Assembly (NCBI RefSeq): GCF_018691265.1
Contig: NW_024881330.1
Location: 14,817,386-14,881,385 of the forward strand
Direction: 5' to 3'
Source: Tyto alba
Taxonomy: Eukaryota > Chordata > Aves > Strigiformes > Tytonidae
DNA length: 64,000 nucleotides
The position numbers and the translations under genes were made by a program. This document shows positions 38,128-52,600 of this stretch, in pieces. The notes beneath the pieces are model-generated. The model was not told where the DNA came from, ran no database searches, and saw only the letters and a program-made list of their open reading frames with translations. How positions within the stretch are numbered: position 1 is the first letter of the stretch; every line of letters begins with the position of its first letter.

Positions 38128-41100
38128 CTAGGGTCAAATCACCACATAAGTATCAATGTGTCAAGAAAGAGCCTTTGTAACTAGCAAGAGTAGGACAAGA
38201 GTGGAGCAGATGCACCCAAGCTCTGCTCACAGAATGAGCTTTGCAGGTGTTGGGTGGAAGAGGAAGAGACTCGGTCACACGTCCAGCGCTGGCGTCTGAC
38301 CGCCAGGCAATCCACAGCAACCATTTGTTGAAACTTTAAACCCCACACTCGGAAAAAATGGTTTTCTGCCCAGTAGAAAAGATTAAAAAATGAAGAACAT
38401 CACAGCATACTAAGCCCATTAAAGTACTTCCTGTAGATCAATTAAATTGTCAATAATTTGGAAATCATTTTCCCACATTACCACTAATACGTTACATGTT
38501 ACTCTTTTGTTTTGTGGTATCACTGATGTTGATTTTTATTTTTTTAAATATCATTCATTTTTTTTATCTGTAGTTTCTTCCTTGGTTGGGCAACTGCATT
38601 TTGCCTCCAGCTGCACAACAAGCATAGAATTTATGATTTAAGATTCAGGCACAAAGCTATTCCAACACAGTATTATCTAGCATAAAAAGTTGCCTCCTAC
38701 TTCAAATAAAGGAGAGCTGATTGATCACTTGGGGAACTGTTCGTAAATGCTGTCTAACTGCAAAATCTCCCCCATCGTCTTGAAAGCATCTCAGTTGGCT
38801 GGTTTTGAGATGCTTGAGTCAGAATGCAACACCCTGATTAGAGTATTACCTTGTTAGTAAAGGTTCTGAGGTGCTGCAACTTTATTTTTGGTCAATTTTT
38901 CCAAACAAATAAAGTGAGTAACATTATCACTAAATTAATGGATAGAGGTTTTTTATAGTTTTTTAAAGTGTTCTGCTTCCTTGTTTCCAATTTAATTAAT
39001 AATTTTAGTAATTCTGTTTTTGTAGTGCCATGCCTATACAACAGTTCTGAAGAAAGTGGAGAAGATACGATGCTTGGGCTCCTATTAGAAACAGAAAAAT
39101 TACCATTCATTTCCAAGTGGCCACCATCCTACCTTGTAAACACTCTCACTGACTTCAAAGAAGTTCTAAGTAATGCTATAATAATTGTGGGGGGTACAAC
39201 TATCCCTATTTTCTAGAGAGGGAGATAGCGCAGAAGCACAGAGAAGGAGTCCAACCAATTTGCCTCTCAATGTGATTCCAGTATGAAACAATTATTTCTC
39301 TTTATAATCAAAGAAAGGGAAATTAGCGAAAAAAAAAATATTATTAGGGCATTAGACAAGGCTTACATAGGCTACTACCTAAAAACAGTAGCAACGCAAT
39401 GTTTTTGTAGCTTTGAACTACACCGGAAGGTCCAACCTGTGATATGAATTCAAAACCAGCTTTGCAAACATCATTAAAAAATGAAGACTTTTATACTAAA
39501 ATTACTGATAAATCAGATTAGTATTCTGGAAAGAAGTGCTGGTAAATATCCCATGCCTTGTGAAATTCTCTGAGCTAAAATACCTTTGCATAAAGCATGT
39601 TTTCCAGATGTGCTTTAACAGCTGTTTCCATACTTAGAAAAGCCTACACAGTTTTAATTATAGAACATGTAATTATCAGTATGCCTGACAGAGCTGTACA
39701 TTTAAAATATATTCCAAGTTCTGTTAATGTTCATCCAGTCTTATGTCACACAATAATCTGCGAGAACAAAACTAGGGAAAGAGCATATAATACATACACA
39801 GACAACTTGACCCAGTTTTCAGTCATCAGTGTTAGTCTAAATGGATGAAGTTCATCTGATACAAGAGGGAAACCTTTCTATGAAATTCTTTGGCCAAACA
39901 CCACATAGGATAGTGCCAGGACTGGTCTGACACTCTGCAAACAAGCCAGTAGCCAAGAGTCCCAGAAATTAGTATTTGTCTTAAATTCTAACAGAAGGCT
40001 TTCCTGCAGTTGGTGGACTTTTAAGTATTTCAAGTTCTTTGTCATGTCAAAAGACACAGGTTCCCACTACAACCTTTTTCCTCACTCAGAGCATTTATAG
40101 TGTCTCTCTATACACCTTTTTGCCTATATTCATAAAACTAACAGAAATTTCATTATCTTAATTAGCTCCACCCACTTGCTAAAGTAGATCCAAATTTGCT
40201 AAGAGGTTACAAAATCATCAAGTCAAACAGAGCATGACCACATAAGCCTCAAGAAACCTGAAAAAACAAATATATCCACAATTTCCAAATGGAAGTAGAA
40301 ACTTTTTCTGCAGTCTATAGCAATTGTATCCACGCTGAATTATGTCCACGCTAATTTATTTGGAATAAAGAACAGAAAGGGAATTCAGATCTTCTCAGTA
40401 GTGGTGTATGCTGTTCTCTCTCTCTGGGCTCCCTCACCTCTACGAACCTGCTAAAAATCAAACTGCATGGAGGAGAATTAGCTCAATAAACCGAAATTGT
40501 ATCTCCTGTAAACTACAAATACAAAAGCCTCAGGTAAAGTTCTTAAACATATATTGTAGTGTGCAAATCAAAAGTTTAGGCAGGAATTCTAAAAATATGT
40601 TCAGAAATAGTTATCAGGAGCCAGATCAAATGGGATAAGAAGGAAAAAAATGTAGCGGTGAATACAATCATACACTGAAACCAACACTCATGTGAAGTGG
40701 TAAATTCTTTATCCCTTGGCTTCAGGAAATGGGCTTCTCACCAAAAGACCTTGATGTTTTCCCTTTAAGTAATGTTAATCACTTTTCACCAGCTAGTCTG
40801 CACGCTCACTGAAAAAGACCTAACTTGACACCAGTCACATTTCTCTTGCTAGAAGTTTTTCTCAAGAGCTGCTTAGGAGAATTAGCTCACTGACAGACCC
40901 TGACCAGTTTGAGGGGAGAAGAGAGAGGGCGAACAAGGGGTGAGGGGGGACACCTTGATTCAACGAGCCTTTCACAAGTTGTTCCTCTTTCTACAACTTA
41001 ATAGCTTAACACCAGAAACCAGTCTTGTGTACACCAGTACATTATCCATATGTAATTCCGTATATTATTCAAGATTACCTGCCAGATTTTGCACTTGGGG

Positions 41101-42109
41101 CCACAGTCTCCCCTCCCTGCAGAAAACAATGTGAGAACGAAAGCATGTGAGCAATTGCCTGTGATCTGTAACAGGCATATGCAGCCCTTTAATATTTACA
41201 AATTGATATCCATGGCTCTTATTCATGCTTACAACAAATACAGTCTGTATTTGCAAGCATGCATGCCAGAACAGTTTTCTTGGGGGCTTGTCTAAACAGG
41301 AGTTGCTCCTAATTAACAACATGTAAGGAATCTTGCTCCAAACAGAAGTGCCTTCCTCCTGCATAGCATGGAATGGGCTAACCCAGAACACACTGCTCCT
41401 GCTCTGCAGTAAACATGTGCAGATTTAATCAGGAACAATGTTATCTGTTGAGAGGCCATTAGGCATTTTCTTGCCAACTGTCAGAAAAGTCACGATAATG
41501 GAAAAATCAAAATCATCGCCTAGAAATGAAGAATCAGGCACTAAATTGGGAAGAAATTGCTCCTGCAGCTACTTGAAACTTGCAGTTTGCTTTCCACTGG
41601 GAAAAACATACATTTTGAAGTTTCTTACATATTTCTCTGAACAAATGGGTAAGGTTTTTGCAAAGGCAGTGCCTGCACAAGAGTCTAGTTTTCCTTATAA
41701 ATACCAGAAAAGGCCAGCCCGCTGGCTGAAGACAGTGATGATGTCACTAACTCAACCACGGTCCAAATATCTCACCCAGCTATTTCCCTCTATTGAGTCT
41801 AGTAGTTTGTGCTTGGCTAAAATAGAACTTGCAGAGCACCATCCAGTCCTGATTTCTATGCATGAAAAGACAAAAAGCCTCCTGCGTTCCTTGGTAATTT
41901 CCTGAATAATCCAGCTACCATTTCCTAGGACATCCTATACAGTCCCTATGTTTATTCTGGCAAGGCTCAGTAAAAATGTGCAGGGAACAGGTTGGTTCCT
42001 GACACTCGACAGACAACACGGTATGAAGACTTTCATGTTGTGCTCAAGTCATTCACCTCTTTTAACCTTCCTGAAGCAATCATACACACACACATATACA
42101 TATGCATAT
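38128..42109 (-). other. DEPTOR intron 1, first part upstream of exon 2
   Basis: AT-rich non-coding sequence. The 155-codon ATG frame at 41438-41905 (plus strand) is the longest in the window but has no recognisable domain. No other feature seen. Confidence 0.75.
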
Positions 42110-43373
42110 ATCATAGAATCATAGCATAATTTGGGTTGGAAGGGACCTTTAAAGGTCATCTAGTCCAACCCTCCCCTGAAATGAGCAGGGACGTCTTCAA
42201 TTAGATCAGGTTGCTCAAAACCCTGGCAACCTGGCCTTGAATGTTTCTATGAATAGGGCATCTACCACCTCTCTGGGTGACCTGTTCCAGTGTTTCACCA
42301 CCCTCATTGTAAAAAACTTCTTCCTTATGTCCAATCTAAACCTACCCTCTTTTAGTTTAAAACCATTATCCTCTGTCCTATCACAACAGGCCCTACTAAA
42401 AAGTCTGTCCCCATCTTTCTTCTCATAAGCCTACTTAAGTACTGACAGGTCACTATAAAGTCTCCCCAGAGCCTTCTCTTCTCCAGGCTGAACAACCCCA
42501 ACTCTCTCAGCCTTACTTCAGAAGGAGAGGTGATCCTTCCCTCTGACCATTTTTGTGGCGCTCCTCTGGACCTGCTCCAACAGGTCCATGGCTTTCCTGT
42601 GCAGAGAGCCCCAGAGATGGACGAAGTACTCCAGGTAGGATGTCACCAGAGTGGAGTAGAGGGGGAGAATCACCTCCCTCAACCTGCTGACCATGCTTCT
42701 TTTGATGCAGCCCAAGATATAGTTGGCTTTCTGGGCTGCAGGTGCACAGTGCTAGCTCACGTCCAGGTTTTCACCTACCCTCAAGTCCTTTTTTTTACAG
42801 GGCTGCTCTCAATCCCTTCATCCAGCAGCCTGTATTGATACCGGAGGGTGCCCCAACCCAGGTGCAGGACCTTGCACATGGCCTTGCTGAACCCCATAAA
42901 GTTCACATGGGCACACTTCTTGAGCTTGTCCAGGTCCTTCTGGATGGCACCCCGTCCCTCAGGCATGTCAAACGTACCACTCAGCTTGGTGTCATTTGCA
43001 GACTTGCTGAGAGTGCACTTAATCTCAATGTCTATGTCATTGATGAAGATATTAAGCAGTACTGGTCACAACACAGACCCCTGAGGGACACCACTCAACA
43101 CTGACCTCCATCTGGACATTGAGCTGCTGACTTAACCACTACCCTGTGGATGTGATCACCCAACCAATTCCTCATCCACTGAACAGTCCATTCATCAAAT
43201 CCATATCTCTGATTTAGAGAGAAGTATGTTGTGGGGGATTGTGTCAAAGGCCTTACAGAAGTCCAGATAGATGATATCCATAGCTCTTCCCTTGTCCACT
43301 GGTGTAGTCAGTCCATCATAGAAGGTCACTAAGTTGGTCAGGCAAGACTTGCCCTCAGTGAAGCTAAGCCATA
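42110..43373 (-). mobile_element. CR1 LINE, 5'-truncated and inactive (~1.26 kb)
   Basis: This is a minus-strand CR1 with its 3' end at the left (atcatagaatcatag, then tttgggttggaagggacc). Reading toward the 5' end, it covers the C-terminal ORF2 region (GCIKRSMVSRLREVILPLYS in 42715-42518), the stretch [16 protein letters not shown], and the reverse-transcriptase palm up to near 43373. The copy is dead. TGA at 43068-43066 interrupts the segment before the catalytic box, and the FADD box is changed to SAND at 43002-42991. Frameshifts separate the remaining open pieces. Its 5' end abuts the (GATA)n tract. Confidence 0.95.
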
Positions 43374-43375
43374 GG

Positions 43376-43376
43376 T

Positions 43377-43450
<74 letters not shown>

Positions 43451-43484
43451 GGATAGATAGATAGATAGACAGATTGATAGATAG

Positions 43485-43538
<54 letters not shown>
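43376..43538. repeat. (GATA)n / (TATC)n microsatellite, ~40 units
   Basis: The tract is about 163 bp of GATA units, with a few variants (ggat, gaca, gatt, gaagata) between 43451 and 43490. The minus strand reads as a long Tyr-Leu-Ser-Ile repeat, which is an artefact of the tetranucleotide and not a gene. It begins directly at the truncated 5' end of the neighbouring CR1. Confidence 0.97.
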
Positions 43539-43690
43539 TGTGTTCATATATATTTGTACATATATGATATATACAAATAAATCACATATATACAAATTAT
43601 ATATTATATATATGATATATAATATTTGTATCGTGATATATATTATACATCACATATATGAGATACATGTATCATCTATATCACAGAATA
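43539..43690. repeat. AT-rich palindromic low-complexity tract
   Basis: TATA, ATATAT and CATATA units follow the GATA tract, with overlapping inverted repeats such as attatatattatatatatga with its near-complement. It probably arose by slippage next to the microsatellite. Confidence 0.75.
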
Positions 43691-46600
43691 CCTCATCAGA
43701 GAATTATTTTTTTTAATGGAAAAACAAAACGCCAGTGGAGAGACCACTTAAAATGGAGATTCTTAGCAGAATTTACTAATTACTGAACAATATACACTGA
43801 TGTTGTAATTAGCCATGGCACAAAGCATGTCCTGCCTGAGAGTGCTCCACCACCACTGATGAGTTCCAGCACACTCACAGGTTACTGCTGCATTACACCT
43901 CACTTTAGCATATATCCTTGGTTTCAGTGACTATCCCAGCTTGAGCACTGCCAGTCATCACACACTGAACAACTACGGTTTTAACACCTTAAGGTAAACC
44001 GTGAACAAAACCATATTAGATCCCTTGAAACTGAACGGTGAAATTCAGAGGGTAAAAGCATTGCAGGTGGTTTCTGCTATCTTTAAATTAATTCACAAGT
44101 TTCATATATGTGGAACGTCTGTCAGAGAAGAACTTACTTCCAAGTAAAGCAAGTCATGATGTTCTCTGTGACAAAAAGATATGGACAGAAAAAAAATATC
44201 TTGCCAAAGATGAGGACAATTCATGGTGCCTAAAGGGCATGGGTTTTCCACATCTCTTCTCAATGGATATCATAGGTGCTCCACTGGCAGGTACAATTGC
44301 CCCTTTCTGTTGGAAACAGAACAGGTTTGTATCCTCCCAGAGTCACAAAGTTTGGCTGGTTTCTGAACGTAAGTGTATGACCTGTCTACGTCATGGTAGC
44401 CAGGCATCTTACTAAAAGATGGCATTTTCCAGAGTGTCTCACAGGTCAGCTCCAGACCCAATTAATTATAAAATAAGTGTGCATATGGTGGTGTTTGTAT
44501 GTATATACACACCCAGGAAAATACAGAACTACATAAAATGTCCTTTACACTAAAGTTCTGCCTTTGCACTGTCAGCAAAAAAAATTAAAATAGGTCGGTG
44601 ACGATATAAACTTCGTACACAGAGGCGATCATGAAGGTACTCTGCAAATGCGATGAATGCGATGTGTATTGCTGGGACAAGCATTTCCAGCTGGGCTTGC
44701 CAAGTCTCAGCTGAAGTGTCAGCGGTTTGCTGCTGCCTGTTCCTCTTTCTATTTATGCTTCAGCTCTGCAATCACTTAGTTCTGTTACTTGATATTCACA
44801 GAAGCTAAAATACCCTTTAAAACATGGGGTCGTACTGGAAATAGGATGAAGATATTTCTCTGTTGGTAGCTGTGGCAGAGAAGGAATTCTACCATCTGAA
44901 ATAGGGTTAGAGAAGGTGCCTTCAATGCAGCTCCTGATACAAATTCTCTTCACTGTGTTTGCTCACTTTTTTGCCCACTGCCATGTGGTCAATGTGAGAA
45001 GATGCCAGGATGCAGAGCCAGATAGAAAGATTTCAGGTAAATTATCTCTTGGTGCACTGCAGAGGAAAGCCTAAAGCTTCCAAAGAAGTGACAGTTCACC
45101 AGTGCCACTGTGGCTTTAAATAAAACACTGGAGCTGACTCTTTTATGAAGTCCTTTTTTATAAATTCAGAAAGTAATAAGGTCACTGAGCCTGCAACTAA
45201 GCATGCACAGGGATATCCCCAATACTCATAACACCTTACTAACACTGGCAGGGGTCAAAGCAAGCTCTGGAGAACAGACAGAGGCATGGTTCAGGGTCTA
45301 GGATGAAATAAAAATGATGTCTCTTGGAGATACTCTTTCAGCCCACAATTTCAGATCAGAAATTCAGACCCACAGCCTCCCTCGTGAGTACCCTACACTG
45401 CAGAGGAAATTAGATCTGTGTGTTTGTATCAATCTGTCGTAAAACTAGAGTCCACTTGCAAAAACAAAGTTTGGATTTTTAAACCTCAAAGTTGTATAAT
45501 CTGAGTCTGTATGTGGTCTTGATTTAAAACAACACAGCATAACATTGTTGATCTGGTAAAACTGTGGATGTAAATAGGATCTTTAGGCAACTGTTATATC
45601 CAGTTTTGGAATGTTTATGTTGACATTTTTCTAGGGTTTGACACTGTAAGGGAAAGGAACGTGTTCAGCGGACTGCTGACTACTCTCAATTTTTCTCTTT
45701 GAGCTGTGATATACCCACATGTGAGGGCAGTCTAACAATATCACCAAATCAACCAATATTTGTTCAACTCTCTTTTTCAAGAAGCAGGAAAACTCAGTAT
45801 GTTGCAAGGTTACAGATCTAATGACACTTTTATCCTCATGTCCACAGGAAGCTGTGAAGTGGCTAATCTCCCTGCCGGCCAAGCCATTTCACCTTCATTT
45901 CACTTTTAATCAAAATGTGTACAAACACGAACAATACTTCCAACTGCCTGAGCACTTGAACCTTGAGAGCTTTTGTCTCACTGGAAAGTATAAAACTGGG
46001 TTTTACAAAGACAAAAGCACAAAGTTATTATTTCAGCTAGTCATAAGGAAAGTGGAAGTCTGCCTGTCTCGCTCTGCCTGCTTGTGTTCTGGGCTGAAGC
46101 TGTCAGAACTCAGAAACTCACAGTTCCCATCCTCTATAAGGAAGTCAAATGTAATTGTGCTTCTCACTCATGTATGGATGATCTGGGATGCACACATTGG
46201 ATGAATATATGCAGGTCAAGGTCTATGTGATATTATTATGCGGGTCTCCAAAAGAACCAATGTACTTTTCACTGAAGAACAAACCATCTTTGCTTATGTC
46301 CATCATTACTTTTTAGTCACATTATTCTTCCATGTCCCCACTGCAAGGATATTCTTAGGCTTACTAAATCAGTAAATATTGTGGGGACTAATTTTCTTGG
46401 CGATGTCTTCCAAAATCTAAACTGAAGACTTCTATCATAAACCACTGAAATTTCAAAGTGCAGACCAGAAACCATAGGACAACTGTTGTTATAGACATCC
46501 TTTGACTGGATTAACACAGTAGCCAAAAGCCCACCAACTCTCATGGACTTACGCTGAAAAATCACTCTCAATAAAGGAAGTATTTTACGGAAAGAAAACT

Positions 46601-49600
46601 GAGGAAGGAGCAGTGTAGGTTTCATGGGAGGTCAGTGAAAATCAATGAAATTTATGTCAGGGAATGAAGACCTGTTATCTTAGTAACATGGCTGGGAGAG
46701 GTGAACGTTCCTCTGATATGTTAAATGGGACGAATACATGTCAAACAGCCCAAGCCCTACTGATATATCTATTCCTGCTAGCACTGCCATTCAGGGACCT
46801 GGAGGGACAGACTGGGAATTGGAGAATAGGATGCTGGACTGCAGGTCTGCATCACTGGAGTCAAGAAGAGGGGCTGCAGCAAGGACACAAGAGGCTGTGG
46901 GTGCCAGGAAGCCCTCCTGTGTGACTCTCTTGGATGCACGTTGCATCCCAAGGGGATAGGGGAGCAAAAAAAAGCTACAGGCTGAGGTCCCTTATGCGCC
47001 AAGTCTTACATCTCTTTTACACTTACCCACAGGGAGGAGCTGAGTATGGCCTTGCTATGCTCTCGAACTGCATGCAGTAGGTTTCAGATCTCTTGAGAAA
47101 CGAGGTGGTCCTTTCACCCACCCTTCTCACAGAACATCTGGGGAAGAGCAGATCCGTAACACCCAGCAAGGACTGTAGTACTGAACAGGTTTGCACTGCA
47201 AACAGTAAAAGGTGTCATTATCTGCCAGGGGTAACTCAAGAAATCCACAGGAGAACTGAAATCAGCCAAGTGCTTTATCTCAAGTGCAGTGTGATATTTC
47301 TCTCACCCTGTCAATGAGTGACAAATAGTTCTGCTGAGACATTTTATGGCTTCGGGTAACCCCTGATCTCAAAGTCCTTCCAGGCATGGCTGCTCTCAGC
47401 CTAAGCACCGCGGACCTGCAGGAGACCTTCTCCCTGATATTTTATGCTCCTCAGAGGGGCAACAATTGTTTGCACTCCTTTCAGGAGCCATTAGCAACCC
47501 CACTGAAAGCAAGAAAAAAAAATTCTGCCTTCATCATTAATAATACGTCACACTGCAGTAATATCTCAGTTGCTTTTAGCAATTGTTTTCCATCTCTACA
47601 CAAAACTCTTAACCAATTATTGTGCTGTGTAATCATGAGCCTCATTAAATATAAATAGCCAGTACCTGACAGGTAATAAAATGAGTAATAAAATACTTGG
47701 TGCTATGTACTATTGTTAACAAACCCAATTTTATATTGAGGCTATGATTCAAAACTTTTTACTCACTTCCAACAAATATGTAGGTTCATCTTAAAGTGAG
47801 TATAGATTCAATACTCTTTCAATATACGGTGTGTTGTATTAAAACCACCACACCTTGTTTGTCTGTTCTTCTTCTAAATTAATAGTTTCCTTCTTTTCAT
47901 GTTTAGTATAACTGCATTGCTGGTCTTTACTTTTATTTCGAAGAAGCTGTGAAAGCAGTAAGTGAAAAAATACTGACTAGAAAAGGCATTCTGTATTGAA
48001 TTTCTTTAAATAAAATAATAATCTTACCATATTATGGCACTGATTCATGCTTTTTTTTACCTCCTATGGCTGGCAATACCGCAATATGCAGGATGTTACA
48101 CTAGCAGAAGACATGATTCAAGGGAATCCTTTCCACTGTCTTCCAGAAGTCTATTGAGATCCAGTGGTTGACCACTAAACTATAAAATAAAACTGGGACT
48201 GATGCAAATTTTTAAACAATGAGAGCAATGATCCATGTGACTGGATCACCTAGAGGTGATTAAATTGTTAGTGGATGACCTTCACAGTGCAAAAATAGAA
48301 ATGGCGGAACAAATAAGACTATAAAATGCAAGGCTGTGCACTAACAACAATACACTCTGCTGAAAACAGAGCTTGGAGGCTGAAAGCAAGAGAGAGTAAG
48401 AAAAGGCCAACTACAGGCTATCAACAGGCTGAGACCGTACAAAAACCAAAGGCAATCTCAGACTGTACTGAGATGTTTTCAGAAATTATGAGAAATCTTG
48501 TTGTTCATGCCATTAGATAGGATACTACAGTACATCATCTAAATATTGCATATTGTTCATGCCATCCTCATTCAAGAATGATAAACTCAAAGAGGTGCAA
48601 TGAAGCAGAGCTACACTGGTATGAGAAATGAGCCAGTCTCACAAGCAAGGAGAAAAAGATACTGGTTTAGGAGTCTAGCCTTATCTAAACAACAAGTGAG
48701 AGGAACAGGATTGTTGTCTATAATCTTGCAGGTGAGTTCAAAGCAGAATTCAATAAAAGCTATTTAAGTTATGCTGACTGATCCTAAGGTAAAAATTAGA
48801 CAAAGGTTTGAAGTAAAATTTTCTAATTGTTTTCTAATTGTTACTCGAGGCAAGAACTTACCTTTTAGAGAACTGTAATAAATATACTAAAGCATCATGT
48901 GTTATAGTATTCTGCAGACAACCTTGCAGTCCTGTGTTTTATAATTACATGACTTACACTGATTTCTATGAACAATCTTGAGAATACTACAGGGAGGAAG
49001 AGTATCAGAGGCTGGCCCTTAAATGCAGTATACCAGGAGTCGGCCTTTCTAAAGTCCTGTTTCATGTCAGCTGCAAAATAGAAAAGTTCATGTACTGCCT
49101 ATATTAAGACATCTGCTGTTTATATTAAGGCTTTTAGTAAAAGTGGGTATGCAGATAAAAAGACATTATTCATGTGCTTGCCAAGGCACAGGAACTGTAA
49201 ATATGATGAGAAATGGCCATATTTGTGAGCATACTTCCTTGCTTTTGCAACAGGGCATTACCTGGCTTTAATTTTTACTGTGCATGCATACAATAGCCCT
49301 TATATGGCTGATTGGAAGGATAGGTATTTAACTGGCCTATCATCATCATACAGTCAACACGAAACTAGTGGCATGGCTTCCTCCAACATCTGAAGGAAAT
49401 CCTACAACCTTTGTGATATACAACTGTGTCAAAAAGTGGCTGGGAAAGTGCTGTGAGGAGACCCCATCAGTGGGCTAGCAGCATGCATAGAGGCCAAGGG
49501 TCTGGTCTGCATACTTGCTACGTTAAAGCATAGAAGCCAAGAGCTGCAATGGCAGAGGGTCCCTCTGACAGCTCCACAGCCCAACTCTGCATTTCATCTT

Positions 49601-52600
49601 TGGGTGAAGCCTCTAAACGTCTGTACTCAGCTGGCTTTCCTGCCTTCACGTGCAACACCCACTCATCCCGCTGAGATGCAAATAACCAGGTTTACAGGAA
49701 CCTCCAGTCCCTCATCTGAGATCTTGTGAAGCTACCACAAAGAACCCGACTATACAGTCACAGTCACCCTGCTATTTTCAAGGCTGGAATTTGTCTAATT
49801 TTATGTACTGGCATATGATTTTTTTTAAAAATTATTTATTTAAATAATATAGAGTATGTAATTATTAAAGTAAATAAATCAAAAAAGGATAGAAGCCTAA
49901 ATAGACTCATGTTACAGCCTTTTTCAGTTCCCTTAAGTTGTCATGTTTGCTTAAGAAAAACATTGCTTTGAGTGTAAAATATAAGCCGGCATGACCTTCA
50001 CAGCCAGCTGGAGGCAACAAATCAGTATAATCCCAATTAACATTCTGCTCGTTCATATATGTTTTTCTTAAAGAGAAACCTGTAACATCCAATAAGGTTT
50101 CACTGCGAGTGCCAAATGAAGAAGAAGAAATGAATCATCATTTACAGAAAAAAAATGAAAAATGTCTCAGAAAGCTATCGATTGCCCCAAACTACACTGA
50201 ATGAGTTCCAAATGCATCTGTGTCAAATGGTAACAATGATTTTACTCAACAATTCTGCAACATAACAATACTGTATTCATTTTTTAAACACAGAAAGGAT
50301 TGCTCTCTGACACAAATGCTTTAATGATAAAGAACCATCCTATCTGCTTTAAATCTCTTTATCTAGGTCATACAAACATGTACCGTGAAGAATTATGGTA
50401 TATGAATTTAAGGGGATTACTCAACAGCATGAAGTTACTCACTGCTTAAATTCTGGCAGGTTAATGAAGAACTTTATCATTAAGGACAATGGATTAATAA
50501 AAATCCTAGTTAAATACTAATTCTATTTAAAGTATTTTACTTTTGCAAAAATCTAGCCTGGAGATGGTTTCTTTGGATGAGCTCAGCATTTCTCTACATC
50601 TGATATACGATATGAACAGATACACAGCTGCTGCAAAACCACTCGTTGTGAGTAGTTCCTTCTGTTCAGGATGCTATCAGGCATCTTGTCTTGTTTGATT
50701 AGGCCTTGTTAAATGTTCACAAGTAGATGAGCTTTGAAAAGAAAAATTTTACAGAAACGTTCTTCCTCTGCTCTTAAGATTAAATGGAAATTTTCCTTTA
50801 AAATAATAAATAAATCAAGAAGGAGCCCAGAGAAGTTCTGCTGTTCTACTGAACAGCTTGCTGCCTTTGTTGGGCCATGTGTTTGCTATTTCTCATTCTA
50901 GGCAAAATTTTCTTTCCACAAATGCAGAAAGCTCAGTGAACAGGTATTTATTGTGTTCTGACAATAAATTCAAACTGTGATTTCTTGCTGCTTTAATAAC
51001 TCAGAACATGTACCCTGATCTTTATGTACCAAGGAGCAGCATCAGCTTTACATATGCTATCAACCTCAGTTGAATGCTGGTAGACTTAGATTACAACAAT
51101 ATGGTTACATTTACAACATGCTCCAAATTCTGGGTCAGGCCTGAACTTGAATCCAAAACACATATTGCACAGACAGCTAGGGATACGCTTTTGATGGGCA
51201 ACGGGACAAGAGGTGGTGAGAGGTGAGGGCTTGCACCGTGCCTTTACACAGACCCAGATATTCACCTACCACCAGTGTAAATGGCCCAACACTGTGTTTT
51301 AATCCTAAACTCAGTTCATTTACTTAAGATGAGCTTTGATATCACCTGTACTAAAGAAAGGCAGGATCTATAAGGAGTTTGGGTATGGCCACTCCTCAGA
51401 TGCTGTCAATGAGCACGGTTGGGCAGATGGACCATGGGCACTTGTTGTAGTTCCCCAGACATGTGGAGTCATGCTAAAGGTTTAGTCCATTACTCACCCT
51501 GACTATCAAAGTACAATACATGGTGCCAATTAGGTCTTAATTAGAATGCAACTACAATGAGCTTTCTGAATGCTGAACTATACAAGATTTCAGTCCATAC
51601 GTAACTAGGCTGTACATATATGTACTGCTGAAACTGCAAAAGCTTTGTGGCCACTGAAGACATGAAATCATTGATCAAGTGGCCAACACCCTTCTGTGCC
51701 TTCTTCCACTGGTCTGTCATTTTCTGAGGTGGAATACTGATATTTTACATTAAAAGATGTGCTGTGTACAATTTTCAGCCAGCAAGCAAAATGCCACAAT
51801 TTTCAGTCCACTGGAACTTTTCCTCAGCCACTACATGCTCACATAAATTCTTCTCTCTGTTGTTTATTGTGCTTCTCCTAAACAGTATACTCAATCCTTT
51901 TTTCTTCCTCCTTTGCCCCAGTAATGTGTCTCCCAAGAGTACCATTGTTAATGGCCTCATATAAACTCAGATGTTCCATATTCATGAGAAAAGAAATCAA
52001 CAAAATCAACACAGAATAGAAACATATTTCATGTGAAATTATGTAGGATACGCTCTTTCAGCTGGTGTTAATTTACAGATTTAACCAAAAAAAGTCATAC
52101 GAAGTTCTTAATATATTAGTTTGGACCAGTTCTAGCCCCTCTGTAGCCAAACAAAGTGAATGTAATCAATTATTTTTCAATCACCACTGATTCATTACAG
52201 TAGGCCCAAAGTATAGCACTTGGAAAACCCACCACTTCATAGAAACATAAAATGACTGGATTTTCCCTGTTATGAAATATTTTTAAAGGATCTAGGTCTT
52301 GCAGCATTGTGATAAGGCACAATGGCATACAGAGAAAGCAACAAATCTCATTCCTTTGTGCATGTTGAAAGAATTATTATTTTCAAAAAGGTGGGACAAT
52401 GGTTGGGCACATGCCTGACTTAACCACGTATTTGATTGCATCTGTAAAGTCAAGAGAATGTATCTTATTAATTTCCAAATGGCTTACTGGATGAGACATG
52501 CCCCTGCAAGGGGAAAAAGTATTAACAATTCTAACACCTTCCCTCAACACGAGACTGAAAATCCACTTTCCACAAACAAAGCTGGAGCTGCGGGACTACG

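Noticed and set aside
43338..43595. 85-codon minus-strand frame rich in Tyr-Leu-Ser-Ile repeats
   Set aside because: It is the translation of the (TATC)n microsatellite and its flanks, not a repeat protein.
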